DNA from: Gonocerus acuteangulatus | Taxonomy: Eukaryota > Arthropoda > Insecta > Hemiptera > Coreidae | Reading direction: 5' to 3' | DNA length: 64,000 nt | Assembly: GCA_946811695.1 (NCBI GenBank) | Contig: OX328123.1 | Location: forward strand, 39,156,054-39,220,053 | Shown here: positions 14,467 through 22,724 of the stretch, piece after piece | How positions within the stretch are numbered: the first letter of the stretch is position 1 | Layout: every line of letters begins with the position of its first letter | Program-made: the position numbers and the translations under genes | The notes under the pieces: model-generated | The model's input: the letters and a program-made list of their open reading frames with translations, nothing else | Told to the model about the DNA's origin: nothing | Databases searched by the model: none

Positions 14467-17100
14467 CAGGGATTTAACAAGTTGAAACATCTGGATCTAT
14501 CAGGCAACCTTCTTCTAACTATTGAAACCTCTTCATTTACTGGGCTAGAGGAAAATTTGGAATCACTTAGTTTACGAGGAAATAGACTATCATCACTTTC
14601 TGGGAAACCTCTTCCCTTACCAAAGCTTGTAACCTTAGACATTTCACATAATCATATCACAGAAGTAGGAAGGACTGCATTCCTTATGATGAACTCTCTT
14701 CTTGCCTTAAATATAAGTCACAACGTAATCACTACCATACCATCAAGCACTTTTCATTCACTCACTAGGCTCGAAGTACTGGACCTTAGTCACTCTAATT
14801 TAAAAGCTCTCAGCCCGGAACTTCTCATGAAATCTTCTGCTCTACGTTGGGCTTCATTTTCACATAATTCCATCCAAGAGTTGACCGAATCAGTTTTTCA
14901 AAATCTTCGAAATTTAACTGTTTTAGATTTGTCTCACAACCATATATCTAATATCCGCCCTGGTTGTTTTTCACCATTAGGCTCTTTAAAAAGACTAGAT
15001 TTAAGGGGAAATAAACTGTCATCATTTAAAGGTGAATTTTTTGTGACCAGAAGGAGCAATGGCACACAGTTAGAGGAACTTGATCTCTCAGATAATGACC
15101 TAAGCTATTTATTTCCTTCTTCATTTAGAGTTCATCCACGACTACAAAAACTGTCTGCCGCCAGAAATCGTTTTAGTTTCTTCCCAGCAGAACTGATAGT
15201 AGGATTGAATTATTTACAAGAAATAGATTTGGGAGAAAATTTATTAAAGAGTCTTGAAGAGTTTGACTTTGGGCGCTTACCACGCCTTAACACACTTAAA
15301 TTAAATAAAAATTTATTGGATTCAATAAGCGAAACAGCTTTTCATAATTCAACTCAGTTGCAAGAAATTGATTTATCGGGGAATAAATTAGAAAGAATAG
15401 GAGAAAGAACATTTCAAGGTTTAGGAAGACTGAAGCTTCTGGATTTAAGTGATAACCTCTTGGCAGAATTACCAGAGTCAATTTTTGAAAGGTCACGCTT
15501 AAGAATGTTGGAGAACATAGATTTATCTGGAAATATGTTTGAAATCCCACCATTGAAAACACTTCAGCGACAATACTTTTTCTTGGCATCAGTTGATTTG
15601 TCAAGAAATAAATTACAAGAAATTCCACCTGATAATAGTATAATGGTGAATATCAAAAAGTTGGATTTGTCTTTCAATCCACTCACTCCTGAATCTATTG
15701 CCAGCATTTTGGGCGAACCAAAAACAGTGCGTGAATTAAATCTGGCAGGCACAGGAATAACTCATGTAACAAGACTAGAAACCCCCTTTCTCTACAAGCT
15801 TAATCTTTCTCATAATCAAATTTCAGATATTCCTGAAAAGGTTTTTGAAAGGCCTACGCTTTTAAAAGTAATCGATCTTTCATATAATAAAATAGGTGAT
15901 ATAAGTGGTACATTATCACAAGTTTGGCCAAAACTAAAGAATTTACATACAGTTGATTTGTCATCAAACCCAATTAAGAGTATTGTTCAAGGTGACCTAG
16001 ATGGTTTACAATCCTTAGTTAGGCTTAACATTTCTGGTTTGGAAGAATGTACTAGGATAGAAAAAATGGCATTTAGACAACTGACAAATCTAGCAGAACT
16101 AGAAGCTCATGGGTACCCTCGACTTGGGTATTTGGACATTACGGGTCTTCTACATAGTCTTCCATCTCTCGAACTTCTTGATGTTGAGGTTAAAGATGCA
16201 GCCGTAGGTGGGGAGCAACTTTCAGCTGCAATGAATCCCCGATTAGCTACGCTTGGTATCCGAGGACTGAGAGTTCACAGTGTCAGTTCAAGCACTTTAG
16301 CTGGTTTAAAGGTTCCAAACATTAATGTTTTTATTAAAGGTACATCATTAACTACACTGCCACCTGCACTCCTCATACCCCTTCCAAGATCTTCTAAAGT
16401 TAAAATTGACGTTGGAGGAAACCAATTGACTACTCTTAATAGGCAATTCTTATCGGCATTAGATGACAGGAGAGGAGACTTAGTTTTATTAGGATTACCT
16501 GACAATCCTATAAATTGTGACTGCAATTCTAGAGCATTAAGAAGATCTACCTTGGTTCCTGGTATAGTGTGCTCAAAACCTGCTCATTTAGAGGGTCGTC
16601 TCTTAGCAGAAATTGGAGATGATGATTTAACTTGTGATAGGTCACCAACTACAACAGAAGCTATTACCTCACCTAAGACAAGTCGTGCTACTTATAGGCC
16701 AACTGAACCGGATATTATATGGTCTGTTCCAACAACGCATCGCAGCCCACCAGCAAAAGCAGTAACTCCTACGGTAACAAATGATGACACACTTATCATT
16801 AGTATTGTGGGAAGTGTTGTAGCATTTATTGCTGTTCTCATAATTATAACATGCCTGGCTCGAGTAAGGTGGAGTGGAGATCGGTATCGGGGGCCAGTAC
16901 CACATTGCAATAGTCCTGCATGTCCATGCCCAAAAGTTATCATGCCAATGCCGTATGCAACGCTCCCAGGGAAACGACTAACATCAGTTTCACCACCGTT
17001 GAGAGCTTCGTATTCGACCCTAGGCAGGTATCCTCCCCCTTCTCAACCTTTCTATATAGCCTATCCTCCAGGAGAGGAAAAAGAAAGCTCAATGAGGTAG
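346..17100 (+). CDS. Chaoptin-family leucine-rich-repeat membrane protein (8 visible exons, 5' end missing)
   Basis: Exons 346-602, 1106-1353, 4459-4558, 6892-7062, 9379-9497, 11128-11274, 12312-12551 and 14470-17100 join in frame with GT-AG introns, giving 1303 residues and a stop TAG. Residues 2-15 are hydrophobic like a signal peptide. Cys 21, 32, 34 and 46 form an LRR N-terminal cap. Residues about 60-1100 are consecutive LRRs of the LxxLDLSxNxL type. Cys 1110, 1112, 1128 and 1149 form the C-terminal cap. A Thr/Pro-rich stalk leads to a membrane helix at about 1202-1224 and a cytoplasmic tail with Pro, Tyr and Cys. Length and the C-terminal LRR layout fit chaoptin and related insect proteins such as fly CG7896. 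Chaoptin itself is GPI-anchored, so the helix and tail favour a paralogue. It probably acts in adhesion or as a cell-surface receptor; the ligand is unknown. The visible protein has no initiator Met, which must lie in an upstream exon. Confidence 0.9.
1106..1353 (+). CDS. LRR gene exon B
   Basis: Acceptor TACAG, donor GTGAGA. Phase 1 joins exon A (Gly codon split G/GG). Encodes LRRs including LRKLDMSDNSI and LRLLDLRNNLI. Confidence 0.88.
1443..1625 (-). mobile_element. Mariner 3' terminal fragment
   Basis: Read on the minus strand, the sequence ends ERCVVLLDNDGLYFEV plus a stop at 1521-1523. This is like the C-terminal tail of mariner transposases (usually RCxxxDGxYxE). It is followed by an end resembling GGTTGTTGCATAAGTC near 1451. 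Only the tail is present; no catalytic residues remain. Confidence 0.55.
1827..3469. mobile_element. Long-palindrome foldback DNA element, ends CAGGGTGTCCC
   Basis: The two halves are inverted copies: about 1827-2563 matches the reverse complement of about 2736-3469, with roughly 172 bases between. Ends are CAGGGTGTCCCAC and its complement, flanked by TA (1825-1826 and 3470-3471). No coding sequence is seen. The TA flanks and terminus resemble the other CAGGG elements of this window, so a non-autonomous Tc1/mariner-like element is likely. It lies in the intron between exons B and C. Confidence 0.8.
3617..3880. mobile_element. MITE of the CATGGGCGTATATAAGGG family, copy 1
   Basis: Starts CATGGGTGTATATAAGGGG and ends in TATATACGCCC, an inverted match. 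The interior (AAATAAGATCACTTAG, TAGCGTTTTAGTTGGC) is shared with copies at 23377-23632 and 53968-54200. Confidence 0.7.
4159..4302 (-). mobile_element. tRNA-headed SINE (family B), 5' part with long poly(A)
   Basis: Minus strand reads GTCTCCCATGGTCTAATGG (A-box-like) and GGTCCGATTCCC (B-box-like), then AGGAATTTTATCATCC and a run of about 40 A. TTTAAG at 4153-4158 and again just right of 4299 looks like a short target-site duplication. Other copies: 27933-28104, 28306-28470, 47628-47715. Confidence 0.75.
4459..4558 (+). CDS. LRR gene exon C
   Basis: Short exon of 100 bases with acceptor TTACAG and donor GTAAGT. Encodes ELWLDGNSLTEVP and LRVLSLRENRI, two LRR cores. It ends in phase 1 and joins exon D to make Ser. 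Confidence 0.88.
4677..6632. mobile_element. Tc1/mariner-like element with ~690-base inverted repeats
   Basis: Left arm about 4677-5372 and right arm about 5938-6632 are inverted copies ending in CAGGGTGATTCAGG. A TA repeat flanks each side. The central 565 bases carry a decayed transposase segment on the plus strand. Transposons of this kind normally have short TIRs, so the arms probably grew by duplication of subterminal DNA. Confidence 0.8.
5480..5880 (+). pseudogene. Transposase fragment (DDE region) inside long-TIR element
   Basis: Plus-strand frames give NILWTDKATITRNGIF, then HTWSHVNPYA and, after shifts, LQHD and ALEDFLLAHR. These are hallmarks of an insect Tc1/mariner-like transposase family in which the first catalytic Asp sits in the WTDxATFTxxG motif. 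The frame breaks near 5640 and 5720, and no complete catalytic domain is visible. Confidence 0.65.
6633..6686. repeat. (TA)n microsatellite abutting transposon end
   Basis: More than 25 TA units directly follow the right CAGGGTG end at 6632. Confidence 0.95.
6892..7062 (+). CDS. LRR gene exon D
   Basis: Acceptor AATAG, donor GTAATA. Encodes LERIDLSRNRL and LRRLDLAQNRL repeats. It ends in phase 1 after GCA G, continued by exon E. Confidence 0.9.
7120..7290 (-). mobile_element. Possible SINE-like fragment
   Basis: A T-run at 7126-7144 (poly(A) on the minus strand) and a B-box-like GGGATTTGAACTA at about 7229-7242 in reverse suggest a tRNA-headed SINE remnant. No second copy in the window confirms it. 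Confidence 0.3.
7476..7795 (+). mobile_element. tRNA-headed SINE (family A), copy 1
   Basis: The head GACGAGGTTAGCTCAGTGAT carries an A box and GAGTTCAAATTCC a B box. The body has TAATTAATGGGTACCTTG and TAGTATCTGCCCCTCA and matches the inverted copy inside the pogo element (25883-26227) over about 320 bases. The head is tRNA-like but does not close into a full cloverleaf acceptor, so this is a SINE rather than a tRNA gene. Confidence 0.8.
7911..8628. mobile_element. Solo LTR, copy 1 (718 bp, TSD ATAG)
   Basis: Begins TGTTATAATA and ends TCATTACA (TG...CA), flanked by ATAG at 7907-7910 and 8629-8632. It aligns with 22008-22724 across both ends and much of the interior. The 4-base duplication fits a Ty3/Gypsy-type integrase (inference). 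No internal coding region is attached, so this is a solo LTR. It contains GGGTTCGAGTCC, a tRNA B-box-like word, in both copies. Confidence 0.85.
8629..8785 (-). mobile_element. SINE family C fragment, copy 1
   Basis: Minus strand carries a diverged GGGTTCGACTCC B box and GCATGAACCCTATCCTGG, matching the body of the copies at 24361-24575 and 46684-46895. The solo LTR lies directly against its tail. Confidence 0.65.
9379..9497 (+). CDS. LRR gene exon E
   Basis: Found from the reading frame and LRR pattern (VLELDMSENFL, IKYLNLSANLI) between acceptor AATAG and donor GTAAAT. 119 bases, phase 1 to 0. Confidence 0.88.
9785..10286. mobile_element. Non-autonomous mariner-like element (~500 bp)
   Basis: Ends CTGGGTCGTTGCCTAAGCT and, in complement, TTGGAGGGTTGCATAAGCT, flanked by TA. 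The interior has no intact ORF. The ends resemble the mariner fragment at 1443-1625. It lies in the intron between exons E and F. Confidence 0.65.
10370..10850. mobile_element. pogo/Tigger-type MITE (481 bp)
   Basis: Starts CAGTAAACTTTCTTTAATC and ends with the imperfect complement (GATTAGAGGAAATTTACTG), flanked by TA at 10368-10369 and 10851-10852. Subterminal GGATTATCAAAT and CCAGATTATC words are the usual pogo/Tigger pattern. No transposase is present. Confidence 0.75.
11128..11274 (+). CDS. LRR gene exon F
   Basis: Acceptor TTCTAG, donor GTGAGT. 49 codons encoding ELLDLSRNNIGNI and LKHLDLSVNTL. Phase 0 on both sides. Confidence 0.9.
11512..11560 (+). repeat. hAT-type terminal sequence
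   Basis: CAGTGTTTCTTAAACTGGGG followed by TCCGC resembles a hAT transposon 5' end. No matching 3' end was found before the LINE fragment that follows. Confidence 0.3.
11575..11912 (+). pseudogene. LINE reverse-transcriptase C-terminal fragment (CR1/L2/Jockey-like)
   Basis: Open for over 100 codons. The tail TRATSLWNSLPLSIRHSTN with LETFKSRLFQ is the standard C-terminus of CR1/L2/Jockey-type LINE ORF2 proteins. A stop TAA at 11908-11910 is the natural end. 5' truncated, as LINE copies usually are. It lies in the intron between exons F and G. Confidence 0.75.
12312..12551 (+). CDS. LRR gene exon G
   Basis: Acceptor TTAAAG, donor GTAATT, exactly 80 codons in phase 0. Contains LQKLSLEDNNI, LARLQLGWNRV and VHHLSLARNVV repeats, three LRRs in one exon. 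Confidence 0.9.
13010..13360. repeat. Inverted repeat related to the Penelope-like motif repeat
   Basis: About 13030-13165 and 13210-13350 are inverted copies containing GTAGCCGAAGCGTCC and GATTTTGACAAAAATC. Related single copies occur at 37480-37610, 52300-52440 and 53105-53150. Confidence 0.6.
13870..13970. ncRNA. 38-bp-arm hairpin in intron (pre-miRNA-like or MITE)
   Basis: Arm 13870-13907 and arm 13933-13970 pair with two mismatches around a 25-base loop, giving a roughly 100-nt stem-loop. The size is like a pre-miRNA, but pairing this good also fits a miniature transposon. Nothing in the sequence shows expression. Confidence 0.4.
14411..14466 (+). repeat. Poly(T) run serving as polypyrimidine tract of exon H
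   Basis: About 55 uninterrupted T run directly into CAG|G, the acceptor of the 2.6 kb terminal exon. Confidence 0.9.
14470..17100 (+). CDS. LRR gene terminal exon H (most LRRs, LRRCT, TM, tail)
   Basis: The acceptor CAG follows a tract of more than 50 T. The 2631-base exon encodes about 877 residues: most of the LRR array, the NCDC-type LRRCT (16516 on), a Thr-rich stalk, the membrane helix (about 16792-16860) and the cytoplasmic tail ending EKESSMR, then stop TAG. A single huge 3' exon after many short LRR exons suggests loss of introns in the 3' half of the gene. Confidence 0.95.
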   Translation, partial: GFNKLKHLDLSGNLLLTIETSSFTGLEENLESLSLRGNRLSSLSGKPLPLPKLVTLDISHNHITEVGRTAFLMMNSLLALNISHNVITTIPSSTFHSLTRLEVLDLSHSNLKALSPELLMKSSALRWASFSHNSIQELTESVFQNLRNLTVLDLSHNHISNIRPGCFSPLGSLKRLDLRGNKLSSFKGEFFVTRRSNGTQLEELDLSDNDLSYLFPSSFRVHPRLQKLSAARNRFSFFPAELIVGLNYLQEIDLGENLLKSLEEFDFGRLPRLNTLKLNKNLLDSISETAFHNSTQLQEIDLSGNKLERIGERTFQGLGRLKLLDLSDNLLAELPESIFERSRLRMLENIDLSGNMFEIPPLKTLQRQYFFLASVDLSRNKLQEIPPDNSIMVNIKKLDLSFNPLTPESIASILGEPKTVRELNLAGTGITHVTRLETPFLYKLNLSHNQISDIPEKVFERPTLLKVIDLSYNKIGDISGTLSQVWPKLKNLHTVDLSSNPIKSIVQGDLDGLQSLVRLNISGLEECTRIEKMAFRQLTNLAELEAHGYPRLGYLDITGLLHSLPSLELLDVEVKDAAVGGEQLSAAMNPRLATLGIRGLRVHSVSSSTLAGLKVPNINVFIKGTSLTTLPPALLIPLPRSSKVKIDVGGNQLTTLNRQFLSALDDRRGDLVLLGLPDNPINCDCNSRALRRSTLVPGIVCSKPAHLEGRLLAEIGDDDLTCDRSPTTTEAITSPKTSRATYRPTEPDIIWSVPTTHRSPPAKAVTPTVTNDDTLIISIVGSVVAFIAVLIIITCLARVRWSGDRYRGPVPHCNSPACPCPKVIMPMPYATLPGKRLTSVSPPLRASYSTLGRYPPPSQPFYIAYPPGEEKESSMR

Positions 17101-19863
17101 TATTATGTTAGCTCTAAAATAATATGAGGCAAAAATTGCTTTCCTAACAATTGCTAAGAAATGGCTCACAATTGTGTGATTTTGGCCATAAGAATGGAAT
17201 TGTTGTTTCCGTAAATCCAATATTATTTTGTCATTAAAGTACAAGACTGCGCCAAAGTTGGAGCACTATTTCAATAATATTTAAACTTATAAAATATTTT
17301 TAATGTTGTGATATTAGAGATGATTATTGTATTTATAGACTTAACTATTGATAGATAATTTACATGACTAAGAAACTATTTTAAATTATATTATGAAAGA
17401 TAAGTTCTTCACAATCTTTAATCAAATTCAAATCTTAGAATTCTCTTAATATCTTCAAAAAATTTCTATCAAGTACAAATATGTTTTGATCATATTTAAA
17501 AGAACAAAATTTTAAATGTGAAATCAAAAATTTACTTAGAATTACATGTAAATTATAAAATGAGTTATCTACTTTTCAAGAGATTAATGTTATCAAACAA
17601 CGATTAATATGTAAAATTAACTGACTTACTGTCAAGAAAAACTAATTATATGTAAGTGGTTAAATTTATATATTAAATAAATACAAGCTATAAAAACTAA
17701 ATGAAGATCTGAAAATGTTCTATTTTCAGTTCAAGTGATAATTATCTGTAGGCCACTATTTAGTGGCTATCGGGTGGTCAATACTAGGAAGGGACATATC
17801 AGGAGGAGATGCCCAACAAGAAACCTGCAAATGCTTACATGACGACATTTCTTGCTGCCAAAGAACTGTTTTTCCTTTTGCTTTCATGACAAAAAAATGT
17901 CTTTAATTCAGAACAGTTCTTATGACAAATGAAAGGTGGCATAAATCAAAGAAATCGTTCTAACAAATTTAAGAGTGAGACACTAGAGGGAGGTTGAGGT
18001 ACTTATCTTAGCTGAGAAATGTTTGTCTTGCAGCATATTAGATTTAAGGGAAACCCTTGCCTCCCTTCCAATTCATCTCCATTAAATAGTCACCCAAGAT
18101 ACAGGGGTCCTACTACAAACACAATAATTTAAGCATGTGTAAATCAGTTTTTATAGAACTCTACCTTCTTTTTTTTTTAATATAAACACTATCCGATTAA
18201 ACGAGCTCTGTAATTTTCACAAGTATATCCCATGAGACTGTGTTAAATTGATGAAAGTGTTTTTTTGCAATACAATAGTTACAATGAGATCAGCTAACAA
18301 GCAATTGTATAAAATAAATCTACTCAGAGAGAAAAGACTCACAAGAGAAACTAATCAATAGATAAAACTATTTATTTTCTAAGTTAAAGGATTAACATTT
18401 AATTTCATAGACTATTTTGATTGCCAATATGAAGATAGATTACATCTTATAAATTGTGGTAAATTTCTCAAATTCTTTTAAAGAAGAGACATTTGCTACA
18501 AAGCTGTATGGCAGATATTAGGATTATATCATAAAGCAAAGGCTTGAGTAATACTGTTAACAATTCACCCAATGTTAAAAGCCTACAAAATAAAAAACAA
18601 AATATTTGTGCTAAAAACAATATCTTTTGAATCAACCATATATTTTCCCCCTCTCTTTAAAATGTTATTACCAATCTTAACTTTTTGCAGCCCCATTGAT
18701 AAGAATGAATAAAATTTTGGTGTATAATATGGACTGGTAAAAGATAAGTAAAAACCTAGGTATTAAATGAAAACAATATCCATGCTAGTAAATATTAAAT
18801 GGGATAGCAAAAAGTAAAGATTGATACTGACATTGGCCGAAACTTTGTAATGAATGGAGAAAATATAAGGTTGATAAAAAAAATAGTGATTTTATTCAGA
18901 ATATGTAGCAAAAACATTAATCACAAAATTATTTTATACACAGCTTCTATCAATAAGATATACTGAATTAAAAATGTATAGAGATTTTTTAAAGTTACTT
19001 GTTCTTTTAACCCATAAGAGGTATTAACAAAATTGTAAACAGTTATTTGACATTTTTGTAAATTAACGATATTAGTTTTCATAAGGAGATTTCCACATTA
19101 CAGAAGAGAGTAAACTAGTAAAGAATAAAATCGCAGAATAAAATAACAGAAAATATTATGTGTTCACTTTTTTGCAAATAATTTTAAGTTTCTGAGAGTA
19201 ATTCAAAGAAAAGATTTATCAATAGATCTTTCTCTCATCATCCAAAACTATTAATGAACTTCAAATTTTATAATAATGACAGGTATGAATAATACTGAAC
19301 AATAGATTGTTGTGCGCCTTGAAACAACTCTAACATGATTCACATAATAAACTAAAAAGAAGAACTTTCTTAATGTATTTTAAAAATAAAATAATATTCC
19401 TACATTAGGGATTATCTTTTGCATTCAACCTTTTAATAAGAAGTGTGAAATACGAATTATCGAGAAAGAGAGAGGGTTACTTTCCAATTGTTTACATTTA
19501 TCTACTTCAACCTTATTTAAAAGAATGCGTTCAATAAAAGTATAAAAGAAGAAAAAAATACCTTATTTTGTTTTCTTCAAATGATTAGCATTATACAGTA
19601 AAAATGTTCCTTAATAAAAAATTAATATTCATAACTTTACAATAAGCAGAAAAAGGAAGAGTGTATGCAATTATCTGAAAACGCTCAGCCCATGTAAATA
19701 TTTTTTCATGTAAATGTAGTTTTAATATAATACATTTAATGAAAGATAATTCAGATAAACAAAACATTTATTAGATTTAAAAGCCTTTGTACACATTTAT
19801 GATTAAAGAATAAAAGTTTATTCATTTAATTTGTATTTTCCTTCCTTTTTATGATCATATTTA
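17101..19863 (+). other. Probable 3' UTR of LRR gene, then plain AT-rich DNA
   Basis: No ORF, transposon or tandem repeat is recognised. AATAAA occurs at 17676-17681, about 580 bases after the stop, and is a reasonable poly(A) signal. Other AATAAA words occur later, so the true end is uncertain. Confidence 0.5.
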
Positions 19864-19996
19864 CGAGGTAAGGTCCATAAGTTTCCGGCCTGTCCTGCTT
19901 CCCCTCCTTCAAACTGCTCACTCCATACCCATCACCTGCACTTCCTCAGTCTTGTCAGTCAGTGTCCAGCCTTGAAGAAAACTCCCCATTTTTACA

Positions 19997-21533
19997 ATGT
20001 TCAAACTCGAGTACCGTGCGGTAATTAAATTCTTTTGTAAAGAGGGTCTTACTCCTGCGCAAATTAAAGAGCGCTTGGATTGTGTATACGGGCAGTCCTT
20101 CCCCTCGTATTCCACAATGAAAGAATGGGCAAAATTATTTAAGTTAGGGAGAGAAAGTCTAGAAGATGACCCACGTCCCGGTCGCCCATTGGAAGCTGTC
20201 ACTTCTGAAACAATCCAACTTGTGGAATCTGAATTGCTGTCTGACCGGCAACTAAAAACCAAGGAAATAGCAACGAGGTTAGGGCTTTCAAAACCAAGTG
20301 TTTTGAGGATCATCAAAAAACATTTGCATATGAACAAGGTTAGTGCAAGATGGGTTCCAAAAATTCTTTCAGCTGCTCAAAAACAGGAATGAGTTCACTG
20401 CTGCAATGAATTTTTACGCGAGTATAAAGCCGACCCAAGGAATTTTTTGGACTCAATTGTAACTGGGGATGAGACTGTAGCAGCACGAGACTGACAGAAA
20501 GCATGGTTGCTAGGGACTTGCCTAAGAGAGCAGTATCTAGCAACCAGCTGTTCTAATTAAACTATTACACACAGTGTACAATAACCACAGTCTTGCTTCT
20601 TCTTCTCTTGTGAGTGCATCTATAAAAACAGACACAATTTAAACTGCTCTGGACTGTTCGCGGTAGCTAACCTCAGCAAACAAAGCAGCTTCCAGGAACC
20701 CATAACCAGCTCATAAAACTACAAGTAACCTACTCAATTTTTGGACAATTTAATATTTCTATTTTCATTTCCGCTCAAGGCAATTTTTGTAAATTTGTTA
20801 TTTTTATTTTACATTTAATTATATACTGTTGGCGTTCTACATGTTTATTTATAGTTTTTTGTGTTATTTGTTAATCTGATTTCTGAACATGCAATAATAT
20901 TCTTCTTGGGACCTTCTGACATTAATAACCATACACAAGATTACATTACCCAACAAGACAATGGTTCTATATTATGACCCACTCAGCAAAGGAGAGTCCA
21001 TGGAATGGAGAAGAACAGGAGAAGCGCCTCCTTTAAAGGCAAAAGTCACACAGTCAACAAAAAAGGTAATGGCCACAATTTTTTGGGACTGTAAAGGAAT
21101 ACTACTGATAGATTTTAAAGAAAGGAATGCCACAATGAATGGTGAGTATTACGCAGCCCTACTTCACCGGTTACGAGACGCCATTAAAGAGAAGAGGCGA
21201 GGGAAGTTAAGCAGAGGTGTCCGCCTCCTTCACGACAATGCCTCTGTCCACACAGCATTGATTTCCAAGGCCGCTGTGAAGGACTGTGGATTCCAAGAAA
21301 TCTCTCATCCACCCTACAGCCCAGACTTGGCCCCTAGCGATTTCTACCTTTTCTCAAAGTTAAAATCTGACCTTCGTGGAAGGCGATTTAACACTGACAA
21401 AGAGCTCCAAGCAGCAGTGGAAGAACATTTTTTTAACAAAGAAGAAAATTATTTTTTTCATGGTATAGAAATGTTACCAAAGCGTTGTATTAAGTGTGTT
21501 AAACTTAGAGGAGAATATATTGAAAAACAGTAA
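19997..21533 (+). pseudogene. Mariner transposase, broken by a stop and an LTR insertion
   Basis: The N-terminal HTH half (19997-20392) shows the typical EDDPRPGRP linker and RLGLSKPSV second HTH. A nonsense codon TGA at 20391-20393 (CGA in relatives) interrupts it, but the frame continues to the first catalytic Asp in VTGDET (GAT 20468-20470). There a solo LTR is inserted. The frame resumes as YYDPLSKGESMEW, with the second Asp in LLHDNASVH (21234-21236) and the third in SPDLAPSDFYLF (21339-21341), spacing D34D. The catalytic triad is retained but the gene cannot make full-length protein. It sits between the 3' ends of the LRR gene and TRMT11. Confidence 0.92.
20476..20955. mobile_element. 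Solo LTR (480 bp) inside mariner, TSD AGAC
   Basis: Begins TGTAGCAGC and ends TTACCCAACA (TG...CA). AGAC is duplicated at 20472-20475 and 20956-20959. It contains a TATAAAAAC word and has no internal coding region. It is unrelated by eye to the 717/718-bp LTR family. The 4-base duplication fits Ty3/Gypsy-like integration. Confidence 0.88.
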
Positions 21534-21821
21534 AACCAGTTTTTTTTCTTTCACCTTTCCTTCTATCCCAGGCCGGAAACTTATGGACCTTACTACGTAC
21601 ATGCCAGAGCACTTGTTTCTGCTCTACGCAAAGTTTGGAACAATCAGTAAGCTATTGATGATAAGTTTTAATTTACTTATGAGACAAGTGTCATTTCTCC
21701 TTATCAAACATTAATAATTGTTGGTAATTATCAAACAATGAAAAACTTGTAGATGATTATTTAACACTGAAAAATATATTTATATTTATAATTATAAAAT
21801 TCTATAACAAAAAACCCTCCA

Positions 21822-21960
21822 TAAGGAGGAAACCCGCTTATGACACCAGCCTGATGACACACTCCGGAAGTGCCGACTAAAACATTTTATGTTTCACAAC
21901 CCATAGATCACGAAAACAATGGTTCAAATTTGTATATGTATGTATGTGTATGTATATATA
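21822..21960 (-). repeat. Fragment of the 510-bp hairpin-ended repeat
   Basis: Minus strand carries TTTAGTCGGCACTTCCGG and CATAAGCGGG...CCTCC, matching the 3' portion of the tandem units at 38066-39085. A (TA)n follows, as in those units. Confidence 0.65.
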
Positions 21961-21962
21961 TG

Positions 21963-22007
<45 letters not shown>
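21961..22007. repeat. (TA)n / TATG microsatellite, target of solo LTR 2
   Basis: TA repeats with a TATG-containing start. The LTR target duplication ATAT is drawn from it. Confidence 0.95.
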
Positions 22008-22011
<4 letters not shown>

Positions 22012-22724
22012 ATAATAAAATAAAAATAATGAATTAAAATATTTTTAATTTAAAGAATTGCGCCACGTTGGGTCGACAAAATGTTTAATATTTAAATTTA
22101 AAAACTCTTTATCTCAGGGGTCGGGTTCGAGTCCAGTAAAGTAAAACAAAGATAATTTTAAATAATAAAAAACTAAAAAACTCATGGATAAGCTACATCC
22201 AGGCATACGGATAAACAAGCATTACCTGATATAAAGCCAGCTTTGTATTAACTGCATAGGGCAGGATCTGCTTTACAACTGTATCTTCATTTACAGACTG
22301 AGCCTAGGCTTCATGAAAACTGATGACCATCTGAGACTAGCTGTGCACTGAACTAGAGCTGCATTAGGAATGACTGTAGCTTCTTTTGAACTGAACTGCA
22401 CTTATGAGACTACTGGTACTTCATTTCAAACAGACCGAACTGTATCTTCCATTTCACTGAACTGCTTTTAACAGACTTGCACGTAGGAGACTGTATCTTC
22501 CATTAAAACTCAACAGACTGAACTGCTTTCAATAGACTGACTAACTTTCATGGCGGGAGCGTCCTACCGGTTTCCAATGCTACCTGTATAGACTGCTAGA
22601 CAAATATAACAAATAATATTTGTTTATCCCAGTGAATTTAACATATCAATGAGCTTTTTGAATTTTCAGAATTTTCTGTGTTAATTTTAAAACTTTTAAA
22701 TATGTAATGTAAAATATCATTACA
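22008..22724. mobile_element. Solo LTR, copy 2 (717 bp, TSD ATAT)
   Basis: TGTTATAATA start and ATCATTACA end identical in pattern to copy 1 at 7911-8628, flanked by ATAT (22004-22007, 22725-22728). Both contain GGGTTCGAGTCCAGTAAAG and CAAATATAACAAATAAT. Interior differences show the copies are old. Confidence 0.85.

Larger units (their letters stand above)
19864..21597 (+). mobile_element. Mariner element interrupted by a solo LTR
   Basis: Terminal repeats of about 29 bases contain AAGGTCCATAAGTTTCCGG at 19870-19888 and its complement at 21572-21590. TA flanks lie at 19862-19863 and 21598-21599. Without the 480-base LTR and one copy of its target duplication, the element is about 1250 bp, the normal mariner size. 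Confidence 0.9.
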
